Below the pieces are notes generated by a model. The model worked only from the letters and a program-made list of their open reading frames with translations, ran no database searches and had not been told where the DNA came from. A stretch of 64,000 nucleotides of DNA, taken from positions 77,114,806-77,178,805 of the forward strand of contig OY282608.1 of assembly GCA_958298945.1 (NCBI GenBank). Direction: 5' to 3'. Both the position numbers and the translations under genes were made by a program. Positions 11,501-23,060 of the stretch are shown here, piece by piece. The DNA is from Atherix ibis (Eukaryota; Arthropoda; Insecta; Diptera; Athericidae). Each line of letters starts with the position of its first letter. Position 1 is the stretch's first letter.

Positions 11501-14500
11501 TGGTTTGTTGGTTTGTTGGTTTGTTGGTTTGTTTGTTTGTTGCTTTGTTCGTTTGTTGGTTTTTTGGTTTGTTGGCTTGTTTACTTGTTGGTTTGTTGGT
11601 TTGTTGGCTTGTTGGTTTGTTGGTTTGTTGGTTTGTTGGTTTGTTGGTTTGTTGGTTTGTTGGTTTGTTTGTTTGTTGGTTTGTTCGTTTGTTGGTTTGT
11701 TGGTTTGTTGGTTTGTTGTTTTGTTGGTTTGCTTGTTTGTTGGATTGTTGGTTTGTTTGTTTTTTGGCTTGTTGGTTTGTTGGATTGTTGACTTGTTGGT
11801 CTGTTAGTTTGTTTGTTTGTTGGTTTGTTGGTTTATTGGTTTATTTGTGTGTTGGTTTGTTGGTTTTTGTTGGTTTGTTGGTTTGTTGGTTTGTTGGTTT
11901 GTTTGTTTGTTGCTTTGTTCGTTTGTTGGTTTTTTGGTTTGTTGGCTTGTTGACTTGTTGGTTTGTTGGTTTTTTGGCTTGTTGGTTTGTTGGTTTGTTG
12001 GTTTGTTGGTTAGTTTGTGTGTTGGTTTGTCCGTTTGCTGGCTTGTTGGGTTGTTGGCTTGTTGGTTCTTTGGTTTGTTGGTTTGCTGGTTTGTTGGTTT
12101 GTTGGTTTGTTGGTTTGTTTGTTTGTTGGTTTGTTGGTTTGTTGGTTTGTTGGTTTGTTGGTTTGTTGGTTTGTTGGTTTGTTGGTTTGTTGGATTGTTG
12201 GTTTGTTGGTTTGTTGGTTTGTTGGTTTGTTGGTTTGTTGGTTTGTTGGTTTGTTGGTTTGTTGGTTTGTTGGTTTGTTGGTTTGTTGGTTTGTTCGTTT
12301 GTTGGTTTGTTGGTTTGTTGGTTTGTTGGTTTGTTGGTTTGTTGGTTTGTTGGTTTGTTGCTTTGTTGGATTGTTCGTTTGTTCGTTTGTTGGTTTTTTG
12401 GTTTGTTGGCTTGTTGGTTTTTTGGTTTGTTGGCTTGTTGGTTTGTTGTTTTTTTGGTTTGTTGGCTTGTTGGTTTGTTGGCTTGTTGGTTCTTTGGTTT
12501 GTTGGTTTGCTGGTTTGTTGGTTTGTTGGTTTGTTGGTTTGTTGGTTTATTGGTTTGTTGGCTTGTTGGCTTGTTGGTTTGTTGGTTTGTTGGTTTGTTG
12601 GTTTATTTGTTTGTTCGTTTGTTGGCTTATTGGTTTGTTGGCTTGTTGGCTTGTTGGCATGCTGGTTTGTTGATTTGTTGGTTTGTTGGTTTGCTGGTTT
12701 GTTGGTTTGTTGGTTTGTTGGTTTGTTGGTTTGTAGGTTTGTTGGTTTGTTGGTTTGTTGGTTTGTTGGTTTGTTCGTTTGTTGGTTTGTTGGTTTGTTG
12801 GTTTGTTGGTTTGTTGGTTTGTTGGTTTGTTGCTTTGTTGGATTGTTCGTTTGTTCGTTTGTTGGTTTTTTGGTTTGTTGGCTTGTTGGTTTTTTGGTTT
12901 GTTGGCTTGTTGGTTTGTTGTTTTTTTGGTTTGTTGGCTTGTTGGTTTGTTGGCTTGTTGGTTCTTTGGTTTGTTGGTTTGCTGGTTTGTTGGTTTGTTG
13001 GTTTGTTGGTTTGTTTGTTTGTTGGTTTGTTGGTTTGTTGGTTTGTTGGTTTGTTGGTTTGTTGGTTTGTTGGTTTGTTGGTTTGTTGGTTTGTTGGATT
13101 GTTGGTTTGTTGGTTTGTTGGTTTGTTGGTTTGTTGGTTTGTTGGTTTGTTGGTTTGTTGGTTTGTTGGTTTGTTGGTTTGTTCGTTTGTTGGCTTGTTG
13201 GTTTGTTCGTGTGTTGGCTTGTTGGTTTGTTGGTTTGTTGGTTTGTTCGTTTGTTGGTTTGTTCGTTTGTTGGCTTGTTGGTTTGTTGGCTTGTTGGTTT
13301 GTTGGTTTGTTGGTTTGTTGGTTTGTTGGTTTGTTTGTTTGTTGGTTTGTTGGTTTGTTGGTTTGTTGGTTTGTTGGCTTGTTGGCTTGTTGGTTTGTTG
13401 GTTTGTTGGTTTGTTGGTTTGTTGGTTTGTTGGTTTATTTGTTTGTTGGTTTGTTGGCTTGTTTGTTTGTTGGCTTGTTGGCTTGTTGGTTTGTTGGTTT
13501 GTTTGTTTGTTAGTTTGTTCCTTTGTTGGCTTATTGGTTTGTTGGCTTGTTGGCATGTTGGTTTGTTGGTTTGTTGGTTTGTTGGTTTGTTGATTTGTTG
13601 GTTTGGTGGTTTGTTGATTTGTTGGTTTGTTGGTTTGTTGGTTTGTTGGTTTGTTGGTTTGTTGGTTTGTTGGTTTTTTGATTTGTTGGTTTTTTGGTTT
13701 GTTGGCTTATTGGTTTGTTGGTTTGTTGGTTTGTTGGTTTGTTGGTTTGTTGGCTTGTTGCCTTGTTGGCTTGTTGGCTTGTTGGTTTGTTGGTTTGTTG
13801 GTTTGTTGGTTTGTTGGTTTATTGGTTTGTTGGCTTGTTGGCTAGTTGGTTTGTTGGTTTGTTGGTTTGTTGGTTTGTTGGTTTATTTGTTTGTTCGTTT
13901 GTTGGCTTATTGGTTTGTTGGCTTGTTGGCTTGTTGGCATGTTGGTTTGTTGGTTTGTTGGTTTGTTGGTTTGTTGGTTTGTTGGTTTGTTGGTTTGTTG
14001 GTTTTGTTGGTTTGTTGGTTTGTTGGTTTGTTGGTTTGTTGGTTTGTTGGTTTGTTGGTTTGTTGGTTTGTTAGTTTGCTGGTTTTTTGGTTTGTTGGCT
14101 TATTGGTTTGTTGGTTTGGTGGGTTGTTGGTTTGTTGGTTCCTTCGTTTGTTGGTTTTTTTGGTTTGTTGGTTTGTTGGTTTTTTGGTTTGTTGGCTTGT
14201 TGGTTTGTTGGTTTGTTGGTTTGTTGGTTTGTTGGTTTGTTGGTTTGTTGGTTTGTTGGTTTGTTGGTTTGTTGGTTTGTTGGTTTGTTGGTTTGTTGGT
14301 TTGTTGGTTTGTTGGTTTGTTCGTTTGTTGGTTTTTTGGTTTGTTGGTTTATTGGTTTTTTGGTTTGTTGGCTTGTTGGTTTGTTGGTTTTTTGGTTTGT
14401 TGGCTTGTTGGTTTGTTGGCTTGTTGGCTTGTTGGTTTGTTCGTTTGTTGGTTTGTTGGTTTGTTGGTTTGTTGGTTTGTTGGTTTGTTGGTTTGTTGGC

Positions 14501-14727
14501 TTGTTGGTTGTTTGGCTTGTTGGCTTGTTGATTGTTGGTTTGTTGGTTTGTTGGTTTGTTGGTTTGTTGGTTTGTTGGTTTGTTGGTTTGTTGGTTTGTT
14601 GGTTTGTTGGTTTGTTCGTTTGTTGGTTTGTTGGTTTGTTGGTTTGTTGGTTTGTTTGTTTGTTGGTTTGTCCGTTTGTTGGCTTGTTGGTTTGTTCGTT
14701 TGTTGGCTTGTTGGTTTGTTGGCTTGT
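8599..14727 (+). repeat. Higher-order repeat A, copy 2 (~6.13 kb)
   Basis: Tandem second copy of the 2430-8598 block. The offset is 6169 at the start, 6161 after one 8-mer is lost in the canonical run after 9261, and 6129 from about 11720 to the end after a 32-bp loss near 11695. The 32-bp loss removes a net four units, including TTGGCTTG and TTGGTTTA. The only base change I noticed is TTGCCTTG near 5091 in copy 1, which is TTGGCTTG near 11252 here. The junctions with copy 1 and with the right flank both fall in runs of TTGGCTTG and TTGGTTTG, as expected if unequal exchange made the duplication. Confidence 0.9.
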
Positions 14728-15932
14728 TGGCATGTTGGTTTCTTGGTTTGTTGATTTGTTGGTTTGTTGGTTTGTTGGTTTGTTGGTTTGTTGGTTTGTT
14801 GGTATGTTGGTTTGTTGGTTTGTTGGTTTGTTGGTGTATTTGTTTGTTCGTTTGTTTGCTTGTTGGTTTGTTGGCTTGTTGGTTTGTTGGTTTGTTGGTT
14901 TGTTGGTTTGTTGGTTTGTTGGTTTGTTGGCTTGTTGGCTTGTTGGTTTGTTGGTTTGTTGGTTTGTTGGTTTGTTGGTTTGTTGGTTTAATGGTTTATT
15001 TGTTTGTTGGTTTGTTGGCTTGTTTGTTTGTTGGCTTGTTGGCTTGTTGGTTTGTTGGTTTGTTTGCTTGTTGGTTTGTTCCTTTGTTGGCTTATTGGTT
15101 TGTTGGCTTGTTGGCATGTTGGTTTGTTGGTTTGTTGGTTTGTTGGTTTGTTGATTTGTTGGTTTGTTGGTTTGTTGATTTGTTGGTTTGTTGGTTTGTT
15201 GGTTTGTTGGTTTGTTGGTTTGTTGGTTTGTTGGTTTGTTGGTTTGTTGGTTTTTTGGCTTATTAGTTTGTTGGTTTGTTGGTTTGTTGGTTTGTTGGTT
15301 TGTTGGTTTGTTCGTTTGTTGGTTTGTTGGTTTGTTGGCTTGTTGGTTTGTTGGTTTGTTGGTTTGTTGGTTTGTTGGTTTGTTTGTTTGTTGCTTTGTT
15401 CGTTTGTTGGTTTTTTGGTTTGTTGGCTTGTTTACTTGTTGGTTTGTTGGTTTGTTGGCTTGTTGGTTTGTTGGTTTGTTGGTTTGTTGGTTTGTTGGTT
15501 TGTTGGTTTGTTGGTTTCTTTGTTTGTTGGTTTGTTCGTTTGTTGGCTTGTTGGTTTATTGGTTTGTTGGTTTGTTGGTTTGTTGGTTTGTTGGTTTGTT
15601 GTTTTGTTGGTTTGCTTGTTTGTTGGATTGTTGGTTTGTTTGTTTTTTGGCTTGTTGGTTTGTTGGATTGTTGACTTGTTGGTCTGTTAGTTTGTTTGTT
15701 TGTTGGTTTGTTGGTTTATTGGTTTATTTGTGTGTTGGTTTGTTGGTTTTTGTTGGTTTGTTGGTTTGTTGGTTTGTTGGTTTGTTTGTTTGTTGCTTTG
15801 TTCGTTTGTTGGTTTTTTGGTTTGTTGGCTTGTTGACTTGTTGGTTTGTTGGTTTTTTGGCTTGTTGGTTTGTTGGTTTGTTGGTTTGTTGGTTAGTTTG
15901 TGTGTTGGTTTGTCCGTTTGCTGGCTTGTTGG
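14728..15932 (+). repeat. Partial third copy of repeat A
   Basis: This stretch matches 4716-5920 of A copy 1 at a constant offset of 10012: J, the TTCCTTTG unit, K, and L with GGTCTG at 15681 (5669 in copy 1). It keeps the 32 bp missing from copy 2, so it did not come from copy 2 in its present form. Base differences include TTAGTTTG near 15264 where copy 1 has TTAGTTTC, and TTTCTTTG near 15515 where copy 1 has TTTGTTTG. Similarity ends after the GCTGGCTTG of module D. Confidence 0.85.
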
Positions 15933-16835
15933 TTTGTTGGCTTGTTGACTTGTTGGCTTGTTGGCTTGTTGGTTTGTTGGTTTGTTGGTTTGTTGGTTTG
16001 TTGGTTTATTGGTTTGTTGGCTTGTTGGCTTGTTGGTTTGTTGGTTTGTTGGTTTGTTGGTTTATTTGTTTGTTCGTTTGTTGGCTTATTGGTTTGTTGG
16101 CTTGTTGGCTTGTTGGCATGTTGGTTTGTTGGTTTGTTGGTTTGTTGGTTTGTTGGTTTGTTGGTTTGTTGGTTTGTTGGTTTGTTGGTTTGTTGGTTTG
16201 TTGGTTTGTTGGTTTGTTAGTTTGCTGGTTTTTTTGGTTTGTTGGCTTATTGGTTTGTTGGTTTGTGGGTTTGGTGGGTTGTTGGTTTGTTGGTTCCTTC
16301 GTTTGTTGGTTTTTTTGGTTTGTTGGTTTGTTTGTTTGTTGCTTTGTTCGTTTGTTGGTTTTTTGGTTTGTTGGCTTGTTGACTTGTTGGTTTGTTGGTT
16401 TTTTGGCTTGTTGGTTTGTTGGTTTGTTGGTTTGTTGGTTAGTTTGTGTGTTGGTTTGTCCGTTTGCTGGCTTGTTGGTTTGTTGGCTTGTTGACTTGTT
16501 GGCTTGTTGGCTTGTTGGTTTGTTGGTTTGTTGGTTTGTTGGTTTGTTGGTTTGTTGGTTTGTTGGTTTATTGGTTTGTTGGCTTGTTGGCTTGTTGGTT
16601 TGTTGGTTTGTTGGTTTGTTGGTTTGTTGGTTTATTTGTTTGTTCGTTTGTTGGCTTATTGGTTTGTTGGCTTGTTGGCTTGTTGGCATGTTGGTTTGTT
16701 GGTTTGTTGGTTTGTTGGTTTGTTGGTTTGTTGGTTTGTTAGTTTGCTGGTTTTTTGGTTTGTTGGCTTATTGGTTTGTTGGTTTGTGGGTTTGGTGGGT
16801 TGTTGGTTTGTTGGTTCCTTCGTTTGTTGGTTTTT
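15770..16835 (+). repeat. D-E-F tandem duplication (~0.53 kb)
   Basis: Modules D, E and F occur twice in succession. TTGCTTTG is near 15793 and 16339, GCTGGCTTG near 15919 and 16466, E near 16060 and 16630, and TTCCTTCG at 16294 and 16815. The D-to-D spacing is about 546 and the F-to-F spacing 521, so the two copies differ by roughly three units. Both F modules have GTGGGTTTGGTGGG where other copies have GTTGGTTTGGTGGG. After the second F the array continues through a TTTTGTTTTG variant and an H module near 17123-17150. Confidence 0.85.
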
Positions 16836-17144
16836 TTGGTTTGTTGGTTTGTTGGTTTTTTTGTTTGTTGGCTTGTTGGTTTGTTGGTTTGTTGGTTTGT
16901 TGGTTTGTTGGTTTGTTGGTTTGTTGGTTTGTTGGTTTGTTGTTTTGTTGGTTTGTTCGTTTGTTGGTTTTTTGTTTTGTTGGTTTGTTGGTTTTTTGGT
17001 TTGTTGGCTTGTTGGTTTGTTGGTTTTTTGGTTTGTTGGCTTGTTGGTTTGTTGGCTTGTTGGCTTGTTGGTTTGTTCGTTTGTTGGTTTGTTGGTTTGT
17101 TGGTTTGTTGGTTTGTTGGCTTGTTGGTTGTTTGGCTTGTTGGC

Positions 17145-18740
17145 TTGTTGGTTGTTGGTTTGTTGGTTTGTTGGTTTGTTGGTTTGTTGGTTTGTTGGTT
17201 TGTTGGTTTGTTGGTTTGTTGGTTTGTTGGTTTGTTGGTTTGTTGGTTTGTTCGTTTGTTGGTTTGTTGGTTTGTTGGTTTGTTGGTTTGTTGGTTGGTT
17301 TGTTTGTTGGTTTGTTCGTTTGTTGGCTTGTTGGTTTGTTCGTTTGTTGGCTTGTTGGTTTGTTGGCTTGTTGGCATGTTGGTTTCTTGGTTTGTTGGTT
17401 TGTTGGTTTGTTGGTTTGTTGGTTTGTTGGTTTGTTGGTTTGTTTGTTTGTTGGTTTGTTCGTTTGTTGGCTTGTTGGTTTGTTCGTTTGTTGGCTTGTT
17501 GGTTTGTTGGCTTGTTGGTATGTTGGTTTCTTGGTTTGTTGGTTTGTTGGTTTGTTGGTTTGTTGGTTTGTTGGTTTGTTGGTTTGTTGGTTTGTTGGTA
17601 TGTTGGTTTGTTGGTTTGTGGGATTGTTGGTTTATTTGTTTGTTCGTTTGTTGGTTTGTTGGTTTGTTGGCTTGTGGGTTTGTTGGTTTGTTGGTTTGTT
17701 GGTTTTTTGGTTTGTTGGTTTGTTTGTTTTTTGGTTTGTTGGCTTATTGGTTTGTTGGTTTGTTGGCTTGTTGGCTTGTTGGTTTGTTGGTTTGTTTGTT
17801 TGTTGGTTTGTTCCTTTGTTGGCTTATTGGTTTGTTGGCTTGTTGGCATGTTGGTTTGTTGGTTTGTTGGTTTGTTGGTTTGTTGATTTGTTGGTTTGTT
17901 GGTTTGTTGATTTGTTGGTTTGTTGGTTTGTTGGTTTGTGGGTTTGTTGGTTTGTTGGTTTGTTGGTTTGTTGGTTTGTTGGTTTGTTGGTTTGTTGGAT
18001 TGTTGGTTTGTTGGTTTGTTGGTTTGTTGGTTTGTTGGTTTGTTGGTTTGTTGGTTTGTTGGTTTGTTGGTTTGTTCGTTTGTTGGCTTGTTGGTTTGTT
18101 CGTGTGTTGGCTTGTTGGTTTGTTGGTTTGTTGGTTTGTTGGCTTGTTGGCTTGTTGGTTTGTTGGCTTGTTGGTTTGTTGGCTTGTTGGTTTGTTGGTT
18201 TGTTGGTTTGTTGGTTTGTTGGTTCGTTTGTTTGTTGGTTTGTTGGTTTGTTGGTTTGTTGGTTTGTTGGCTTGTTGGCTTGTTGGTTTGTTGGTTTGTT
18301 GGTTTGTTGGTTTGTTGGTTTGTTGGTTTGTTGGTTTGTTGGTTTGTTGGTTTATTTGTTTGTTGGTTTGTTGGCTTGTTTGTTTGTTGGCTTGTTGGCT
18401 TGTTGGTTTGTTGGTTTGTTTGTTTGTTGGTTTGTTCCTTTGTTGGCTTATTGGTTTGTTGGCTTGTTGGCATGTTGGTTTGTTGGTTTGTTGGTTTGTT
18501 GGTTTGTTGGTTTGTTGGTTTTTTGATTTGTTGGTTTTTGGTTTGTTGGCTTGTTGGGTTGTTGGTTTGTTGGTTTGTTGGTTTGTTGGTTTGTTGGTTT
18601 AATGGTTTGTTGGTTTGTTGGTTTGTTCGTTTGTTGGTTTTTTGGTTTGTTGGTTTGTTGGTTTTTTGGTTTGTTGGCTTGTTGGTTTGTTGGTTTGTTG
18701 GTTTGTTGGCTTGTTGGTTTGTTGGCTTGTTGGCTTGTTG
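17145..18740 (+). repeat. Higher-order repeat B, copy 1 (~1.6 kb)
   Basis: The unit begins at the GGTTGTTGG of module H. It has GGTTGGTTTG at 17293, GGCATG at 17373, GGTATG at 17517, GTGGGATTG at 17620, TTCCTTTG at 17811, GTGGGTTTG at 17940, TTCGTGTG near 18101, GGTTCGTTTG at 18221, a second TTCCTTTG near 18435, and the TTTTGATTTG plus TTTTTGG shift near 18521-18540. It ends at the next GGTTGTTGG near 18740. All landmarks recur about 1.6 kb downstream. Confidence 0.85.
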
Positions 18741-20325
18741 GTTGTTGGTTTGTTGGTTTGTTGGTTTGTTGGTTTGTTGGTTTGTTGGTTTGTTGGTTTG
18801 TTGGTTTGTTGGTTTGTTGGTTTGTTGGTTTGTTGGTTTGTTCGTTTGTTGGTTTGTTGGTTTGTTGGTTTGTTGGTTTGTTGGTTGGTTTGTTTGTTGG
18901 TTTGTTCGTTTGTTGGTTTGTTCGTTTGTTGGCTTGTTGGTTTGTTCGTTTGTTGGCTTGTTGGTTTGTTGGCTTGTTGGCATGTTGGTTTCTTGGTTTG
19001 TTGGTTTGTTGGTTTGTTGGTTTGTTGGTGTGTTGGTTTGTTGGTTTGTTTGTTTGTTGGTTTGTTCGTTTGTTGGCTTGTTGGTTTGTTCGTTTGTTGG
19101 CTTGTTGGTTTGTTGGCTTGTTGGTATGTTGGTTTGTTGGTTTGTTGGTTTGTTGGTTTGTTGGTTTGTTAGTTTGTTGGTTTGTTGGTTTGTTGGTATG
19201 TTGGTTTGTTGGTTTGTGGGATTGTTGGTTTATTTGTTTGTTCGTTTGTTGGTTTGTTGGTTTGTTGGCTTGTTGGTTTGTTGGTTTGTTGGTTTGTTGG
19301 TTTGTTGGTTTGTTGGTTTGTTTGTTTTTTGGTTTGTTGGCTTATTGGTTTGTTGGTTTGTTGGCTTGTTGGCTTGTTGGTTTGTTGGTTTGTTTGTTTG
19401 TTGGTTTGTTCCTTTGTTGGCTTATTGGTTTGTTGGCTTGTTGGCATGATGGTTTGTTGGTTTGTTGGTTTGTTGGTTTGTTGATTTGTTGGTTTGTTGG
19501 TTTGTTGATTTGTTGGTTTGTTGGTTTGTTGGTTTGTGGGTTTGTTGGTTTGTTGGTTTGTTGGTTTGTTGGTTTGTTGGTTTGTTGGTTTGTTGGTTTG
19601 TTGGTTTGTTGGATTGTTGGTTTGTTGGTTTGTTGGTTTGTTGGTTTGTTGGTTTGTTGGTTTGTTGGTTTGTTGGTTTGTTCGTTTGTTGGCTTGTTGG
19701 TTTGTTCGTGTGTTGGCTTGTTGGTTTGTTGGTTTGTTGGTTTGTTCGTTTGTTGGTTTGTTCGTTTGTTGGCTTGTTGGTTTGTTGGCTTGTTGGTTTG
19801 TTGGTTTGTTGGTTTGTCGGTTTGTTGGTTCGTTTGTTTGTTGGTTTGTTGGTTTGTTGGTTTGTTGGTTTGTTGGCTTGTTGGCTTGTTGGTTTGTTGG
19901 TTTGTTGGTTTGTTGGTTTGTTGGTTTGTTGGTTTATTTATTTGTTGGTTTGTTGGCTTGTTTGTTTGTTGGCTTGTTGGCTTGTTGGTTTGTTGGTTTG
20001 TTTGTTTGTTGGTTTGTTCCTTTGTTGGCTTATTGGTTTGTTGGCTTGTTGGCATGTTGGTTTGTTGGTTTGTTGGTTTGTTGGTTTGTTGGTTTGTTGG
20101 TTTTTTGATTTGTTGGTTTTTGGTTTGTTGGCTTGTTGGGTTGTTGGTTTGTTGGTTTGTTGGTTTGTTGGTTTGTTGGTTTAATGGTTTATTGGTTTGT
20201 TGGTTTGTTCGTTTGTTGGTTTTTTGGTTTGTTGGTTTGTTGGTTTTTTGGTTTGTTGGCTTGTTGGTTTGTTGGTTTGTTGGTTTGTTGGCTTGTTGGT
20301 TTGTTGGCTTGTTGGCTTGTTGGTT
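18741..20325 (+). repeat. Higher-order repeat B, copy 2 (~1.58 kb)
   Basis: Second copy of 17145-18740, with the same landmarks at 18893, 18979, 19123, 19218, 19409, 19538, 19707, 19827, about 20018 and 20107. The offset drifts through 1600, 1606, 1598, 1606 and 1582, in steps close to multiples of 8, which is gain and loss of whole units. Local changes include an extra TTGGTTTG-TTCGTTTG pair near 18905-18920, GTGTGTTGG near 19030, TTGTCGG near 19818 and TTTATTTATTTG near 19934. Confidence 0.85.
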
Positions 20326-21362
20326 GTTGGTTTGTTGGTTTGTTGGTTTGTTGGTTTGTTGGTTTGTTGGTTTGTTGGTTTCTTGGTTTGTTGGTTTGTT
20401 GGTTTTTGGTTTGTTGGTTTGTTGGTTTGTTGGTTTATTGGTTTGTTTGTTTGTTGGTTTGTTCGTTTGTTGGCTTGTTGGTTTGTTCGTTTGTAGGCTT
20501 GTTGGTTTGTTGGCTTGTTGGCATGTTGGTTTCTTGGTTTGTTGGTTTGTTGGTTTGTTGGTTTGTTGGTTTGTTGGTTTGTTGGTTTGTTGGTTTGTTG
20601 GTTTGTTGGTTTGTTGGTTTTTTTGGTTTGTTGGTTTCTTGGTTTGTTGGTTTGTTGGTTTGTTGGTTTGTTGGTTTGTTGGTTTGTTGGTTTGTTGGTT
20701 TGTTGGTTTGTTGGATTGTTGGTTTTTGGTTTGTAGGCGTGTTTGTTTGTTGGTTTGTTGGTTTGTTCATTTGTTCGTTTGTCGGCTTGTTGGTTTGTTG
20801 GTTTGTTGGTTTGTTGGTTTGTTGGTTTGTTGGTTTGTTGGTTTGTTGGTTTATTTTTTTGTGGGTTTGTTGATCTGTTGGTTTGTTTGTTTGTTGTTTT
20901 GTTGGTTTTTTGGTTTGTTGGTTTGTTGGTTTGTTGGTTTGTTTGTGTGTTGGTTTGTCCATTTGCTGGCTTGTTGGTTTGTTGGCTTGTTGCCTTGTTG
21001 GCTTGTTGGCTCGTTGGTTTGTTGGTTTGTTGGTTTGTTGGTTTGTTAGTTTATTGGTTTGTTGGCTTGTTGGCTTGTTGGTTTGTTGGTTTGTTGGTTT
21101 GTTGGTTTGTTGGTTTATTTGTTTGTTCGTTTGTTGGCTTATTGGTTTGTTGGCTTGTTGGCTTGTTGGCATGTTGGTTTGTTGGTTTGTTGGTTTGTTG
21201 GTTTGTTGGTTTGTTGGTTTGTTGGTTTTGTTGGTTTGTTGGTTTGTTGGTTTGTTGGTTTGTTGGTTTGTTGGTTTGTTGGTTTGTTAGTTTGCTGGTT
21301 TTTTGGTTTGTTGGCTTATTGGTTTGTTGGTTTGTTGGTTTGGTGGGTTGTTGGTTTGTTGG
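20326..21362 (+). repeat. Transition block before the 1.7 kb cycles
   Basis: This segment has an I-like module near 20455-20535 (with a GTAGGCTTG change near 20494) and a TTTTTTTGG near 20620. TTTTTGGTTTGTAGGCGTG follows near 20723, then TTCATTTGTTCG near 20768 and the rare TTTATTTTTTTGTGGG near 20850 with TGATCTG at 20871. D, E and the start of F (TTTGGTGGG near 21339) complete it. The TTTATTTTTTTGTGGG segment occurs again only near 26577. Confidence 0.8.
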
Positions 21363-23060
21363 TTCCTTCGTTTGTTGGTTTTTTTGGTTTGTTGGTTTGT
21401 TGGTTTTTTGGTTTGTTGGCTTGTTGGTTTGTTGGTTTGTTGGTTTGTTGGTTTGTTGGTTTGTTGGTTTGTTGGTTTGTTGGTTTGTTGGTTTGTTGGT
21501 TTGTTGGTTTGTTGGTTTGTTGGTTTGTTCGTTTGTTGGTTTTTTGGTTTGTTGGTTTGTTGGTTTTTTGGTTTGTTGGCTTGTTGGTTTGTTGGTTTTT
21601 TGGTTTGTTGGCTTGTTGGTTTGTTGGCTTGTTGGCTTGTTGGTTTGTTCGTTTGTTGGTTTGTTGGTTTGTTGGTTTGTTGGTTTGTTGGTTTGTTGGC
21701 TTGTTGGTTGTTTGGCTTGTTGGCTTGTTGGTTGTTGGTTTGTTGGTTTGTTGGTTTGTTGGTTTGTTGGTTTGTTGGTTTGTTGGTTTGTTGGTTTGTT
21801 GGTTTGTTGGTTTGTTCGTTTGTTGGTTTGTTGGTTTGTTGGTTTGTTGGTTTGTTTGTTTGTTGGTTTGTTCGTTTGTTGGCTTGTTGGTTTATTCGTT
21901 TGTTGGCTTGTTGGTTTGTTGGCTTGTTGGTATGTTGGTTTCTTGGTTTGTTGGTTTGTTGGTTTGTTGGTTTGTTGGTTTGTTGGTTTGTTGGTTTGTT
22001 GGTATGTTGGTTTGTTGGTTTGTTGGATTGTTGGTTTATTTGTTTGTTCATTTGTTGGTTTATTGGTTTGTTGGCTTGTTGGTTTGTTGGTTTGTTGGTT
22101 TGTTGGTTTGTTGGTTTGTTGGTTTGTTTGTTTGTTGCTTTGTTCGTTTGTTGGTTTTTTGGTTTGTTGGCTTGTTTACTTGTTGGTTTGTTGGTTTGTT
22201 GGCTTGTTGGTTTGTTGGTTTGTTGGTTTGTTGGTTTGTTGGTTTGTTGGTTTGTTGGTTTGTTTGTTTGTTGGTTTGTTCGTTTGTTGGCTTGTTGGTT
22301 TATTGGTTTGTTGGTTTGTTGGTTTGTTGGTTTGTTGGTTTGTTGTTTTGTTGGTTTGTTTGTTTGTTGGATTGTTGGTTTGTTTGTTTTTTGGCTTGTT
22401 GGTTTGTTGGATTGTTGACTTGTTGGTCTGTTAGTTTGTTTGTTTGTTGGTTTGTTGGTTTATTGGTTTATTTGTGTGTTGGTTTGTTGGTTTTTGTTGG
22501 TTTGTTGGTTTGTTGGTTTGTTGGTTTGTTTGTTTGTTGCTTTGTTCGTTTGTTGGTTTTTTGGTTTGTTGGCTTGTTGACTTGTTGGTTTGTTGGTTTT
22601 TTGGCTTGTTGGTTTGTTGGTTTGTTGGTTTGTTGGTTAGTTTGTGTGTTGGTTTGTCCGTTTGCTGGCTTGTTGGTTTGTTGGCTTGTTGACTTGTTGG
22701 CTTGTTGGCTTGTTGGTTTGTTGGTTTGTTGGTTTGTTGGTTTGTTGGTTTGTTGGTTTATTGGTTTGTTGGCTTGTTGGCTTGTTGGTTTGTTGGTTTG
22801 TTGGTTTGTTGGTTTGTTGGTTTATTTGTTTGTTCGTTTGTTGGCTTATTGGTTTGTTGGCTTGTTGGCTTGTTGGCATGTTGGTTTGTTGGTTTGTTGG
22901 TTTGTTGGTTTGTTGGTTTGTTGGTTTGTTGGTTTGTTGGTTTGTTGGTTTGTTGGTTTGTTGGTTTGTTGGTTTGTTGGTTTGTTAGTTTGCTGGTTTT
23001 TTGGTTTGTTGGCTTATTGGTTTGTTGGTTTGTGGGTTTGGTGGGTTGTTGGTTTGTTGG
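21363..23060 (+). repeat. Complete F-to-F cycle, 1698 bp
   Basis: A complete cycle in the order F (TTCCTTCG at 21363), H (GGTTGTTT near 21707), I (ggtatg form near 21930), J near 22000, K near 22140-22180, L (GGTCTG at 22425), D near 22540-22670, E near 22825, then the next F. Module L ends with TTTTTGTTGG near 22490, which shifts the 8-mer phase by one base. Confidence 0.85.
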
